Below, in pieces: positions 23,949 to 35,400 of a stretch of 64,000 nt of DNA (position 1 is its first letter; each line of letters opens with the position of its first letter). Below the pieces are notes generated by a model, which saw nothing but the letters and a program-made list of their open reading frames with translations, had not been told where the DNA came from and made no database searches. Source of the DNA: an uncultured Lacinutrix sp. (GTDB taxonomy: Bacteria > Bacteroidota > Bacteroidia > Flavobacteriales > Flavobacteriaceae); contig NZ_CANMRQ010000007.1 in the NCBI RefSeq assembly GCF_947500325.1, positions 140,659 to 204,658 on the forward strand. Reading direction: 5' to 3'. A program made the position numbers and the translations under genes.

Positions 23949-26279
23949 TTAAGGGATTAATTCAAAATTTGTTTCTAATACAGTATTTGAGCTACCTCCA
24001 ATAAATATTTTAAATTCCCCTGGTTCAATCATGTATTCTCCTTTATTATCATAAAAACCAAGAGAGCTTTTGTTTAAGGTGAATTCAATAGTTTTTGTTT
24101 GGCCTGCTTTTAATTCAGTTAAGTTAAAACCTTTTAATTCTTTTATAGGTCTGGCTAGACTAGCTACTAGGTCTCTAATGTATAATTGAACAACCTCTTT
24201 TCCGTCTATTTTTCCTGTGTTGGTAATATCTACAGATACTGTAATATCGTCTTTAATTGAAGCGGTAGATTTACTTAATTTTAAATTACTATACTTGAAA
24301 GAGGTATAACTTAAGCCATGTCCAAAAGCATACAGTGGTGAGTTGTCTACATCAGAGTAGTGCGTCCAAAAAACCATGTTTGGGTCTTGCATTGGTTCTG
24401 GTCTACCTGTGCTTTTGTGGTTATAATAAATTGGAGTTTGTCCAACGTTTCTAGGGAATGTCATTGGTAGTTTTCCGCTAGGGTTGTAATCTCCATATAA
24501 GACTTGAGCTATAGCATTACCGCTCTGTGTTCCTAATTGCCATCCTTCTACTATTGCAGGAATATGTTTGTCTGCCCATGTTATGGCTAAAGGTCTACCA
24601 TTGTTTAAAACTAAAACTATGTTTTTATTTACTTTATATACTTCTTCTAATAATTCTTGTTGTACTCCTGGTAATTGTAGGTTAGTCCTGCTTCTTCCTT
24701 CTCCACTTTGAAATCCATGCTCTCCCAGAACCATAACAACAACGTCGGCTTTTTTTGCGGCACTAATAGCGCTATTAAATTCGCTTTTGTCTGTTGTGTT
24801 TATATTTAATTCTTTGGTGAAACTGGTTTTTCCAATTGTAAGATCTGCACCTTTTTTGTAGACTAAAGAGTTGCCTTTATAATTTTGCATACCTTCTAAA
24901 ACAGAAACAGCAGTGTTGTTATCTGAGGCAAGTCTCCAGCTGCCTAATGGGCTATTTTTGTCTGATGCTAATGCTCCTATAAGCACTATATTTTGCCCTT
25001 CTTTTTTTAATGGTAGTAAATTGTTTTCATTTTTTAGTAAAACAATAGACTTTTTTGCCATGTCAAGAACAGCATCATGATTTTTTTTGTTACCAATGAT
25101 TTCTTTTTCTCTTGCTTCGTCGCAGTATCTATATGGGTCTTCAAATAAACCTAATTCAAATTTTACGCGTAAAATCCTTCTCACGGCGTCATCTAAAATA
25201 GATTCTTTAACGGTGCCTTCTCTTACAAGATTTGCTAGTTCTTCTATATAAGCATAAGATTCCATATCCATATCAGATCCTGCTTCAACAGCAATGCGAG
25301 CTGCGTCTTTGTTGTCTTTTGCTCTTCCCCAGGTTTTTATTTCTCCTATAGAAGCCCAATCCGAAACTATAAATCCTTTCCAATTCCATGTTCCTTTTAA
25401 AATATCACGTTGAAGATATTTGTTTGCAGTAGCAGGTATGCCGTTAAGGTCGTTAAAGGCGTTCATAAACGTTTTTACATCAGCATCTGCAGCTGCCTTA
25501 AAAGGAGGTAAAACTAAATTGTGTAATGTTGCTCCACTTATGTCTACAGTATTATAATCTTTCCCAGATTCACTAAAACCATAAGCTGCAAAATGTTTAG
25601 CACATGCGGCTATTGTGTTTGGGAGAGATAAATCGTCTCCTTGAAAACCTTTAATTCTGGCTTGAGCTATTTTACTTCCTAAATAAGGGTCTTCTCCTCC
25701 GCCTTCCATAACGCGTCCCCATTTAGCATCTTGAGAAATGTCTACCATCGGAGCGAAAGTCCAATTTATTCCTGCGGCAGAAGCTTCACTGGCTGCAATG
25801 CGAGCTGATTTTTTTATTGCTTCAGTGTCCCAACTGGCGCTTTCCGCTAATGGTATTGGGCTTAATGTTTTGTATCCATGAATAACATCAAAACCTATAA
25901 TTAAGGGTATGCCTAAACGAGATTCTTCTACGGCTATTTTTTGAACAGCTCTTACTTCTTTAACACCTTTAACATTAAGCATCGAACCTACCCATCCATT
26001 TTTTAAATGCTCATACTTTTTTTCTGCATTTCCTTCAGTTGGAGTAGGGCCAGTAACGTCCCAGAAACCATTATATTGATTCATTTGACCAACTTTTTCC
26101 TCTATAGTCATTAGGTTTAATAGAGAATCTACTTTTTGTTTAATGACATTTTCTGAATTAGAATCTAAAACAGTTGATTGGTTGTTTTCTTTACATCCCA
26201 TAAAAGCCGAAATTGTTAACGCTAAAATAAACACCTTTGTAAGGTGATATGTACTATTTTGTTTATAATTAATTTTCAT
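23949..26279 (-). CDS. bglX: Glycoside hydrolase family 3 beta-glucosidase (lipoprotein)
   Basis: A second GH3 enzyme, 776 residues from the chosen start. The reading frame extends 24 codons further upstream, but ATG 26279 gives a proper lipoprotein signal (lipobox SAFMGC), so I prefer it. Motifs: GFDVIHGYKTLSPIP, WTFAPMVDISQDAKWGR, ACAKHFAAYGF, nucleophile Asp307 in IVSDWASIG, second domain LIGALASD and GEHGFQSGEGRSR, and the FnIII-like tail DITNTGKIDGKEVVQLYI. Probably envelope-anchored and acting on beta-gluco-oligosaccharides, complementing the soluble GH3 at 16126. It runs in the same direction as the upstream AraC regulator. Confidence 0.9.
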   Translation of the reverse strand: MKINYKQNSTYHLTKVFILALTISAFMGCKENNQSTVLDSNSENVIKQKVDSLLNLMTIEEKVGQMNQYNGFWDVTGPTPTEGNAEKKYEHLKNGWVGSMLNVKGVKEVRAVQKIAVEESRLGIPLIIGFDVIHGYKTLSPIPLAESASWDTEAIKKSARIAASEASAAGINWTFAPMVDISQDAKWGRVMEGGGEDPYLGSKIAQARIKGFQGDDLSLPNTIAACAKHFAAYGFSESGKDYNTVDISGATLHNLVLPPFKAAADADVKTFMNAFNDLNGIPATANKYLQRDILKGTWNWKGFIVSDWASIGEIKTWGRAKDNKDAARIAVEAGSDMDMESYAYIEELANLVREGTVKESILDDAVRRILRVKFELGLFEDPYRYCDEAREKEIIGNKKNHDAVLDMAKKSIVLLKNENNLLPLKKEGQNIVLIGALASDKNSPLGSWRLASDNNTAVSVLEGMQNYKGNSLVYKKGADLTIGKTSFTKELNINTTDKSEFNSAISAAKKADVVVMVLGEHGFQSGEGRSRTNLQLPGVQQELLEEVYKVNKNIVLVLNNGRPLAITWADKHIPAIVEGWQLGTQSGNAIAQVLYGDYNPSGKLPMTFPRNVGQTPIYYNHKSTGRPEPMQDPNMVFWTHYSDVDNSPLYAFGHGLSYTSFKYSNLKLSKSTASIKDDITVSVDITNTGKIDGKEVVQLYIRDLVASLARPIKELKGFNLTELKAGQTKTIEFTLNKSSLGFYDNKGEYMIEPGEFKIFIGGSSNTVLETNFELIP

Positions 26280-26539
26280 TATAAGTTTAGTGTCTACAGT
26301 TAATATTCTTGTAGTCAATGATTTATATTTTAATGTGCAAATAAATGACATATTATTATATAAAACAGTGTAAAATTACATTAAAGAATGTCATTAAATT
26401 AAGCTTAAATAATCAATTAGTGGTATTATTTTTAATTAATACGATATTTTTTTAAATCTATAGAGTTGTTTGATAGTGTTATTTTTATTTAAAAAGTAAT
26501 TAAATAGTATAGGTCTTTAGTGTTAATAATTTGATGAGT

Positions 26540-27412
26540 TTATAATACGCGTTTTATGCCAATAAATTCACTTTTGAATTCTGATGGTGTGCAATTATTA
26601 ATTTTTTTGAATATTCTGTTGAAGTTTGCTATGTTGTTAAAACCGCATTTAAAACTGACTTCTCCAATGCTTAAATCTTCTTCTAAAAGTAATCTGGTGG
26701 CGTGACTAATACGGGTATTGTTTACATAGGTTACAAAGGTTTTTCCGGTACGATTTTTAATAAACCTATTAAAAGATACAGGGCTCATGTTTACCAGTTC
26801 AGATATTTCATTAAGAGAGATTTTGTTATGAAAATTTTCTTGAATATAGTCATAGACGATTTTTATTTTAGAGCTATTTTCAAAATCTTTCTTTTGTGAA
26901 AAAGAAGTGGAAAGCATTTTTTGATTTCTAGAATTAGATAGGTCGTAAAGTATTGAGACAAATTCTAAATAGTAGTCTATGCCTGCTATTTTGGATAGGT
27001 TCTTCAGTCTGGGTGTCATTTCGCTTATTGTTTTTTTTGAAAACAATACCCCGTGAGCAGATCTTAAAAACATGTCTTTAATGGGTTTGAATATTTTTCT
27101 GGCTAATAGTTTTTCATCTAATAAGTCGTTGTTTATGTGTATGGTTATTTCGTGTATTTTTTTGTTTGTACAGTTGTGAAGTTCCCATACATGAGGTAGA
27201 TTTGGGCCTACTAAGACAAGTTCTAAATCATCTATCTCTTCAATGTGGTCACCTATAATTCTTCTAACGCCTTTGCCGTTTTTTATAAAGTTTAATTCGT
27301 ATTCTGGGTGAAAGTGAATTGGGAAATCAAAATCGTCTTTAACTCTGTCGTAGACAAGGAAACTGTCTTCAGGAGTTAATTGTGTTATTTCTCTATGGAT
27401 GTTTTCTAGCAT
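26540..27412 (-). CDS. AraC-family transcriptional regulator
   Basis: A 290-residue regulator with an N-terminal cupin-type sensor domain (HFHPEYELNFIKNGKGVRR, GPNLPHVWE) and a C-terminal double helix-turn-helix AraC domain (SLNEISELVNMSPVSFNRF, then EVSFKCGFNNIANFNRIFKK). Such regulators usually bind a sugar-derived ligand and activate nearby genes. It lies between the minus-strand GH3 gene and the divergent susC, and is therefore the best candidate to control one or both. Confidence 0.9.
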   Translation of the reverse strand: MLENIHREITQLTPEDSFLVYDRVKDDFDFPIHFHPEYELNFIKNGKGVRRIIGDHIEEIDDLELVLVGPNLPHVWELHNCTNKKIHEITIHINNDLLDEKLLARKIFKPIKDMFLRSAHGVLFSKKTISEMTPRLKNLSKIAGIDYYLEFVSILYDLSNSRNQKMLSTSFSQKKDFENSSKIKIVYDYIQENFHNKISLNEISELVNMSPVSFNRFIKNRTGKTFVTYVNNTRISHATRLLLEEDLSIGEVSFKCGFNNIANFNRIFKKINNCTPSEFKSEFIGIKRVL

Positions 27413-27498
27413 GTTTATTTTGAGGTTTTTAAAGTAATAATGTTAAAAATATATTAATAATTGATAAAATCATATTAGCTATCTGAATATATCAAGGT

Positions 27499-27506
27499 TA
27501 GATTTG
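27499..27506 (+). promoter_or_regulatory. Possible -7 box upstream of susC
   Basis: TAGATTTG matches TAnnTTTG within the 212-base divergent araC/susC spacer, which would give a leader of about 115 bases. No convincing -33 element was found, so this is tentative. Confidence 0.3.
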
Positions 27507-27624
27507 TAGTGGACGAAATAGATTATTTAATCTTATTAATTGTTAATACTATTTTGTCTATTAATATTGTAAAATTAATAATTATAAATTAAAATTTAAT
27601 ATATAACTAACTAATTCATAAACT

Positions 27625-30600
27625 ATGAAAAACTATTTATTTAGAAATTTACTATTTCTAGGAGTGTTTGTGTTAAGTATAAGTGCGTATGCGCAAAGTA
27701 TTTCAGGAGCAGTTTCCGATGTTAATGGTCCTTTGCCAGGCGCAAATGTTGTCGTAAAAGGGACAACAAATGGTACCACAACAGATTTTGATGGAAACTA
27801 CATTTTAAATGAAGTAGATTCTAATGCTATCCTAGTGGTAACTTATCTTGGGTACTTGACTCAGGAGATTAGTGTAGCTGGTCAATCTTCTGTTAATATA
27901 CTATTAGAAGAAGATGCTTCTCAATTAGAAGAAGTGGTAGTTGTAGGTTATGGTACTAAGAAAAAAGCTTTAGTGACAGGAGCTATTTCAAGTGTTAAGT
28001 CAAAAGATATTCAAACGCAATCAAACCAAAGGGTTGAACAAATTTTGCAAGGACGTGTTTCTGGTGTTACTATTACGTCTTCTTCTGGATCACCAGGAGC
28101 TACTGCTCAAATAAGAATTCGTGGTACAGGTTCAAATGGAAATACTGGGCCTTTATTTATTGTAGATGGTATGAAAGTTGGTGGTATTGAAAATATAGCG
28201 CCTAGTGATATAGCAAACATTGAAGTGCTTAAAGATGCTGCATCTACAGCAATTTATGGAACCGAAGGTGCTAACGGTATTATTTTAATCACTACAAAGC
28301 AAGGTAAAAGAGGAGAGACCAAAATTAGTTATAATACTCAAGTAGGTACTCAATCTGTAAAAACTAAAATGGAATTGATGAATGCTGATCAGTTTGTGCA
28401 GTATATGCAGGAAGCTGGACAGACAGATATTGTTAATAATGGAGTCAATACTAACTGGATAGATGAGACTTTTGATAATGCTTTCTTTCAAAGGCATGAT
28501 TTATCAATTTCTGGAGGGAGTGAGAAAACAACATTCTTATTTTCTACATCTCTATTAGATCAAGATGGAATTGTAGGAAGAGATAACTCTTCATTTAAAC
28601 GTTATTCTTTTAGATCTAATTTAAAAACACAAGCTAAAGATTGGTTAGAGGTTGGAGTAAATGCAGCATATACTAATATAGTTGGTAGAGGTATTCCGCA
28701 AAATAGCGATACAAGAGGTGTTATTCAAAATGCATTAATTATCGATCCTTTAACGCCAGTAACTTATGCAAATAGTTCAGATGTACCTCAAACAGTTTTA
28801 GATAATGCTAATGACTTTAATGTTCCATTGTTAACAAATAATAATGGACAGGTTTATGGTTATCCTACATACTCAGATGGTGAAGTATTAAATCCTGTAG
28901 CTTATGCTAACAGAATAGCTAATAGCAAAAATAATGATGGTAAATTACTTATGTCTGCTTATGCAAAAGTAAGATTAATGGAAGGTTTGACATTTACATC
29001 TAGATTTGGATTAGAAAGAGGTAATTTCTTTAATAAAAATGAAACTAATGTTTTATACTACGTGACATCAGAAGCTCAAAACACGCAGTATGGGATTTCC
29101 GAAAATATTACTAGAAGTACAAAATGGTTATGGGAAAACTTTGCTAACTATGAAAAATCATTTAATGAGCATAATTTTGGAGTATTATTAGGATATTCAG
29201 CAGAAGAAACAAAAGTCCCTTTTTATAGTTTATCGGCTTCATTACCAAATACTGCTGTTTTTACAGATCCATATTTTAGTAACTATACCTCTTTCAATCC
29301 AATTGGCGGAAGCTTATTTAGAGACAATTTAACCTCTGGGTTTGGTCGTTTATCTTATAATTATGCTGGTAAATATTTGTTTGAAGGATCTGGTCGTTAT
29401 GATCAATCTGATAAGTTTCCAGAAAATAATAGAGGAGCATTTTTTGGAGCAGCTTCTGTTGGTTGGATAGTTTCTAAAGAAGATTTTTGGAGTGACGATT
29501 CGAAAATTAATTTCTTAAAAGTTAGAGGGAGTTGGGGACAAAATGGAAGTAAAGCTAATTTAGCAGGTAATGCAGATGTTGTTGACTTACAGGGAGTTTC
29601 ACCTGGTTATCAAGGATTGCCATTAGAGTATGAAGGTGACTTAGGTATTTTATTTGGAGCTATTCCTAATAAAAACTTAGTGTGGGAAACCTCAGAGCAA
29701 TTGGATTTTGGAATAGAAACAAGATCTTTTGATAATCGTCTAGATTTTAATTTAGGATATTATATAAAAGATACTAAAGATTTAGCAATTAATAATGGAT
29801 TGTTAATTACTCCACCATCAGCTGGAGGTGTAATTCCAGAGTTTAATGGAGGTTCAATAAGAAATAAAGGTTTAGAGGTTGAATTAGGATGGAATGATAG
29901 AACTGATTCTGGTTTTAGTTACGGTATAAACTTAAATTTATCTACGTTAGATAATGAAGTTACCGAAATTACACGAGCAGATGGCTCATCAATTCAAGAT
30001 GGATTTATTCAAGGAGCGAATGCACCTCAAAATCAAGATGGAGTTACAAGATTTGAACTAGGAGAACCAGTATGGTATTTCTATGGATATCAAACTGCTG
30101 GTGTAGATTCTGCAACTGGAGAGTTAATAAGAGTAGATCAAAATGGAGATGGTCAAATAAATAATGAAGATAAAACAAAGATCGGTTCACCACATCCAGA
30201 TTTATTGTACGGAGGAAACATTACTATGGGATACAAGAACTTTGATTTTAGCCTGCTTTTTCAAGGGACTTCAGGAAATGATATAATGGCTACTTACCAT
30301 CAACCAACTAGACAAAGAACAAATAAACCGTTACATTTTTTTGAAGATAGATGGACACAACCAGGTGATAACGCTACATTCCCATCGGCAGAAAGTGTTG
30401 CAGGTGATTTAAATAAGCTTTATGAAACTGATTTAGTTGTAGAAGATGGTTCTTATATGAGGATTAAACAAATTCAATTAGGATATAGTCTACCGCAGAA
30501 CTTTTTGAAGAGTATATTTTTGAAAAACTTAAGATTGTATGTATCTTTAGATGACTACTTTACGTTTACAAAATATAAAGGATTAGACCCTGAAATTGGA

Positions 30601-30687
30601 AATTTCTCTCCAAACAGTATAGGATTAGATCGTGGATACTATCCAATTCCAGCTAAAGCAGTATTTGGACTATCTGTAGATTTTTAA
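27625..30687 (+). CDS. susC: SusC/RagA-type TonB-dependent outer-membrane transporter
   Basis: A 1020-residue SusC-family receptor importing oligosaccharides across the outer membrane using TonB energy. Order: signal peptide (1-23, ending SAYAQ), carboxypeptidase-regulatory-like domain (SISGAVSDVNGPLPGANV, TTDFDGNYIL), TonB-box region LEEVVVVGYG, plug with SPGATAQIRIRG and GNTGPLFIVDGM, and a 22-strand barrel ending in AVFGLSVDF with a terminal Phe typical of BAM substrates. It pairs with the SusD 18 bases downstream. Substrate is not readable from the sequence, but neighbours point to beta-glucosides. Confidence 0.95.
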   Translation: MKNYLFRNLLFLGVFVLSISAYAQSISGAVSDVNGPLPGANVVVKGTTNGTTTDFDGNYILNEVDSNAILVVTYLGYLTQEISVAGQSSVNILLEEDASQLEEVVVVGYGTKKKALVTGAISSVKSKDIQTQSNQRVEQILQGRVSGVTITSSSGSPGATAQIRIRGTGSNGNTGPLFIVDGMKVGGIENIAPSDIANIEVLKDAASTAIYGTEGANGIILITTKQGKRGETKISYNTQVGTQSVKTKMELMNADQFVQYMQEAGQTDIVNNGVNTNWIDETFDNAFFQRHDLSISGGSEKTTFLFSTSLLDQDGIVGRDNSSFKRYSFRSNLKTQAKDWLEVGVNAAYTNIVGRGIPQNSDTRGVIQNALIIDPLTPVTYANSSDVPQTVLDNANDFNVPLLTNNNGQVYGYPTYSDGEVLNPVAYANRIANSKNNDGKLLMSAYAKVRLMEGLTFTSRFGLERGNFFNKNETNVLYYVTSEAQNTQYGISENITRSTKWLWENFANYEKSFNEHNFGVLLGYSAEETKVPFYSLSASLPNTAVFTDPYFSNYTSFNPIGGSLFRDNLTSGFGRLSYNYAGKYLFEGSGRYDQSDKFPENNRGAFFGAASVGWIVSKEDFWSDDSKINFLKVRGSWGQNGSKANLAGNADVVDLQGVSPGYQGLPLEYEGDLGILFGAIPNKNLVWETSEQLDFGIETRSFDNRLDFNLGYYIKDTKDLAINNGLLITPPSAGGVIPEFNGGSIRNKGLEVELGWNDRTDSGFSYGINLNLSTLDNEVTEITRADGSSIQDGFIQGANAPQNQDGVTRFELGEPVWYFYGYQTAGVDSATGELIRVDQNGDGQINNEDKTKIGSPHPDLLYGGNITMGYKNFDFSLLFQGTSGNDIMATYHQPTRQRTNKPLHFFEDRWTQPGDNATFPSAESVAGDLNKLYETDLVVEDGSYMRIKQIQLGYSLPQNFLKSIFLKNLRLYVSLDDYFTFTKYKGLDPEIGNFSPNSIGLDRGYYPIPAKAVFGLSVDF

Positions 30688-30705
30688 CCAAAAAAAACAA
30701 AAATT

Positions 30706-32244
30706 ATGAAAAAACTATTTTTAAGTGTATTGGCTATTGCGTCACTACTATCACTAAATTCATGTGGAGATGATTTTGTAGATAACCCAAAAATTGGATC
30801 TATAAATTCCGAAAACTTTTTTGAAGATTCTGAAAATGCTAAATCGGCTATAGTTGGATTGTACGATTTAATGCAATTTACATACGGTCAAGATTGGCAT
30901 AGTGCTTTTTTAGTTAAGTTATTACCAGGAGACGATGCTAATGCAGCAGGAGGAAATTCTGGAGACCAGCAACAATTACAAGATATAGATGATTATACTG
31001 CTGTATCTACCGCTAATCCTTCAATTGCTAATGTTTGGGCAAATTTCTATAAGACTATTGGTTTAGCTAATTTAATTATTGATAGGGTAGAATTAGGAAA
31101 TTTACCTGATAAAGAGGCAATATTAGCAGAAGCTAAATTCTTTAGAGCATGGTCATATTTTGAACTAACAACTATGTTTGGAGACATCCCTTTAAGGAAG
31201 CAATTACCCGAAGGTGATGGAGATTTACCTATAGGTAAGTCATCTCGAGCTGATGTTTATGAGTTTATTGAATCAGATTTAACTGCTGCAATTGCTGGAT
31301 TACCAGATAAAACAGCGATTGAATCAGAATATAGAGTGTCTAAAGGAACAGCACAAGCACTTATGGGAAAAATGTTAGTTTTTTCTGAAAAATATCAAGA
31401 AGCAATTCCTTTCTTTTCATCTGTGATTAGTAATCCAGCACATGATTTAGAAAATGACGTCAGTACTGTTTGGTCTCAAAGTACAGACTTTGGTAAACAA
31501 TCTTTATTTGAAATAGGATATGTGTCTAATCAAAACTATGATTGGCCAGCAACTAATCTAGAATGGGGTGGAAGAGTTGAAAGTAATTTGCATATTCAAT
31601 TAATGGGACCTAGAGGAGATGGTATTTTTGATTTAACAGGTACTGGATTATCAAACGGATGGGGATTTAACTTGCCTACAGCTAAATTAGTTGACGCTTT
31701 TAACGATACTGGAGACACAGTACGTAAAGCAGCAAGTATTATGGAAGAACCTGAACTTATTGCATTAGGAGGAAGTGTTAGTCCGCCAGCTGGAGGTATA
31801 TGGGATTATGAAGGGGCTATTAGAGTTAAATTTGCTACTCGTCCAGAAGATACAGCTCCAACTGGAACAGGAGAATTAAATTATACAACTAACTGGAGAT
31901 TGTTTCGTTATGCAGAAGTTTTACTATTAGCTGCAGAGGCTTATAATAAAGCTGGTCAAGATAGTGCTGCAAGAACAGAATTGAATAAAGTAAGAGTAAG
32001 AGCTGGTTTAGCTCCAGATAATACATCGTCTGGAACAGCGTTATTTGATGTTATTGTTAATGAAAAGTTTCTAGAGCTATCTCAAGAAGGACAACGTTTT
32101 TGGGATTTAGTTAGATGGGGAATGGCTCCAACAGAATTAACAGGTACTGGATACACAATGAAAAATAATTTATTTCCTATACCTATTAATGAAATCAATC
32201 TTAATGAAGGGCTAACGCAAGCAGATCAAAATCCTGGCTACTAA
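30706..32244 (+). CDS. susD: SusD/RagB-type surface glycan-binding lipoprotein
   Basis: A 512-residue SusD-like lipoprotein (lipobox LNSC, Cys about 21) that caps the SusC channel and binds the glycan. Typical features are the N-terminal NSENFFEDSENAKSAIVG helix, the TPR-like FFRAWSYFELTTMFGDIPL segment, GTAQALMGKMLVF, and the C-terminal RLFRYAEVLLLAAEAYNK and RFWDLVRWG motifs. Co-transcribed with susC; a strong terminator follows. Confidence 0.95.
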   Translation: MKKLFLSVLAIASLLSLNSCGDDFVDNPKIGSINSENFFEDSENAKSAIVGLYDLMQFTYGQDWHSAFLVKLLPGDDANAAGGNSGDQQQLQDIDDYTAVSTANPSIANVWANFYKTIGLANLIIDRVELGNLPDKEAILAEAKFFRAWSYFELTTMFGDIPLRKQLPEGDGDLPIGKSSRADVYEFIESDLTAAIAGLPDKTAIESEYRVSKGTAQALMGKMLVFSEKYQEAIPFFSSVISNPAHDLENDVSTVWSQSTDFGKQSLFEIGYVSNQNYDWPATNLEWGGRVESNLHIQLMGPRGDGIFDLTGTGLSNGWGFNLPTAKLVDAFNDTGDTVRKAASIMEEPELIALGGSVSPPAGGIWDYEGAIRVKFATRPEDTAPTGTGELNYTTNWRLFRYAEVLLLAAEAYNKAGQDSAARTELNKVRVRAGLAPDNTSSGTALFDVIVNEKFLELSQEGQRFWDLVRWGMAPTELTGTGYTMKNNLFPIPINEINLNEGLTQADQNPGY

Positions 32245-32287
32245 AAAATCGAATACAACCATTTTTATTTGAATATATTAGTTATTA

Positions 32288-32316
32288 AACAGCGTGCTTT
32301 GCACGCTGTTTTTTTA
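32288..32316 (+). terminator. Terminator of the susCD operon
   Basis: A perfect 10-bp stem AACAGCGTGC / GCACGCTGTT with a TTT loop runs directly into a T-run. It ends the susC-susD transcript and makes the next gene a separate unit. Confidence 0.9.
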
Positions 32317-32405
32317 ATTAAACGAATAGTTTTATAAACGGACATTAATTATTTTTATACTTAATTTTTAAACTCATAATAGTTAAATTAAACATCGCAT
32401 TTTAT

Positions 32406-35400
32406 ATGAAAAAAGAATACTTGATTTTATTCCTATTGCTCTTTTTTATTATTTCATGTAAAAACGATAACACTCATACAGAAAAAGAAAATGTATTTAG
32501 TATGTTATCTCCAGAAGCTTCTGGTATTGTTTTTAAAAATGTTTTAAAAGAAACAGATTCTGTTAACTACTTCACATTTACATCTATTTATATGGGCGGT
32601 GGCATTTCTGTTGGAGATATAAATAACGATGGTTTAAAAGATTTGTTTTTTACAGGGAATCAAGTACAAAATAAATTATACATAAATAAAGGTAATCTTA
32701 AATTTGAAGACATTACAGATAAAGCTAATATTGGTGGAACAAATAAATGGTATACAGGATCTACAATGGCAGATGTTAATGGCGATGGTTATTTAGATAT
32801 TTATTGCTCAGTTTCTGGAGTTTCTGGAGATAAAAGTAATGAGTTATATATTAATAATGGTGATAATACATTTATAGAAAGTGCAAAAAAATATGGTATA
32901 GCAGATAAAGCGAATTCTGTTCAATCTACTTTTTTTGATTATGATAGCGATGGAGATTTAGATCTTTATGTGGCTAATTATCCTAAAGCACATGTTAGTA
33001 CACCAAATAATGTTTATAAACAAAGAATGCTAAATGTAAAAGAAGTAGAATCTGATAAGTTATTTAGGAACGACGGAAATACATTTACAGATGTTTCAAA
33101 AGAAGCAGGAGTACAATCTTACGGGTTGTCTTTAGGTGTTACTGTTGGAGATGTTAATAATGATGGCGCACCAGATTTGTATATATCTAACGACTATAGT
33201 GTGCCAGACTATTTCTATATTAATAAAGGCGATGGTACATTTAAAGAAGTTGTAAAAGAGGCTACTAATCACACTGCCTTTTATGGTATGGGGATAGATA
33301 TAGCAGATATAAATAATGATGGAAATCTGGACTTGTTTCAAGTAGATATGGATGCTAAAAGTAATCGCCGCCAAAAAGCAAACATGGCGAGTATGAATCC
33401 AAGGTTGTTCTATGAGATGTTATTATATGGATTTCACCATCAATACATGCATAATTGCTTTCAATTAAATAATGGTATAGATAATAATGGAATTCCTCAG
33501 TTTTCAAATATATCACGATTAACAGGTACGTCTTCTACAGATTGGAGTTGGGGACCAATTTTAGCAGATTTTGATAATGATGGTTATAAAGATTTATACA
33601 TTACAAATGGATCACGAAGAGAAGTAACTAATAAAGATTTTTTTGCTTTTTTAAACAAACCCGAAAACGACAAGCTTTCTAAATTAGAAAAGAGTGTAAT
33701 GATTCCTTCAGAAAAATTAGACAATTTTGCTTATAGAAATAATGGAAATTTAGAGTTTGAACCTGCAAACGATTTATGGAACATAAAATATGAAGGCTTT
33801 TCTACGGGAGTAACTTATGCAGATTTAGATAATGATGGAGATTTAGAAATTATTACAAATAATATTGACGATTATGCTTCAGTTTTTGAAAACCATAGTG
33901 CTGATAAAAACAATTTTATAACTATAGAATTTAAAGGAAAACAAAATAATACTTTTGGCTTAGGAGTAAGGGTCTATGTAAAAACAAAAGCACAAACCCA
34001 GATGCAAGAATTAACATTATCTAGAGGTTTTCAATCATCAATAGCACCAGAATTACATTTTGGATTAAAGAATAATCAAATAATTGATGAATTAAAAGTA
34101 GTATGGCCAGATGGAGAAACACAAATATTAGAGACTGTAAAAGTAAACCAGAGGTTATTATTAAATTATAGTGATGCTAGTAATGAATCTGTAGCAATGG
34201 AAGAATTAACTAATCCTATATTTAATACAGTGGCTAGTTTTACTCCAGATTTTAAACATATAGAGAATGGCTATGACGATTTCTCAAAACAACTATTACT
34301 ACCTCATAAACTATCTAATTTTGGGCCGGCAATAGCAGTTGGTGATGTTAATGGAGATGGCTTAGACGATTATTTTATGGGAGGCGCAGTAGATTATGTT
34401 GGACGATTAATGCTGCAAACTAAAACAGGTTTTGTAGAAAGTAAACAAGAGGTTTTTATAAAAGATAAAATTCAAGAGGATGTAAACGCTATGTTTTTTG
34501 ATGTTGATTTAGATGGAGATCAAGATTTATATGTTGTTACTGGTGGAAATGCCTTTGGTCCTAATACGGAGTTGTATCAAGATCGTTTGTATATAAATAA
34601 TGGAAAAGGAACATTTAGTAAAAGTGAAGCATTGCCTAAAATGTATATTAGTGGCTCTCGTGTGTATCAAATAGATTTTAATCAAGACGGAAAACCAGAT
34701 TTACTAGTTTTAGGTAGGCATTTACCAGATTTGTATCCGCAACCAACTACATCTTTTTTATTAGAAAATGTTAGCACGGATTTAGAAGTTGAATTTATAG
34801 ATGTTACTAAAAAAATGGCACCAGATTTAGAAAATATTGGTATGTCTACAAGTGCAGTTGTAACAGATTTTAATAAAGATGGTAAAGAAGATTTTATTAT
34901 AGTTGGTGAATGGATGCCCATAAAGGTGTTTGAGAATTCGGGAACAGAGTTTAAAGACGTATCAGAAACTGTAAACTTAGGGCAAGAGACTACAGGTTGG
35001 TGGTGGAGTATAAAAGAAGGTGATTTTGATAATGATGGAGATATTGATTTTATAGTTGGAAATAATGGGTTAAATTATAAATATAAAGCTTCAGAAGATG
35101 AAACCTTCGATATCTATTCAAAAGACTTTGATAACAATAAAAAATCAGACATTGTATTAAGTTATTATAACGAAGGAAAGCAATATCCCGTTAGAGGCCG
35201 TCAATGTTCATCTGAGCAAATACCTGGCGTTAAGAATAAGTTTAAAGATTATGATAGTTTTTCTGAAGCAACATTAATAGATGTGTATACTAAGAAATCT
35301 TTAGATAATGCATTACATTATCAAGTAAAATCTTTTGCAAGTATTTATTTAGAAAATAAAGAAGGTACTTTTATAAGTCATGAATTGCCTATAGAGGCAC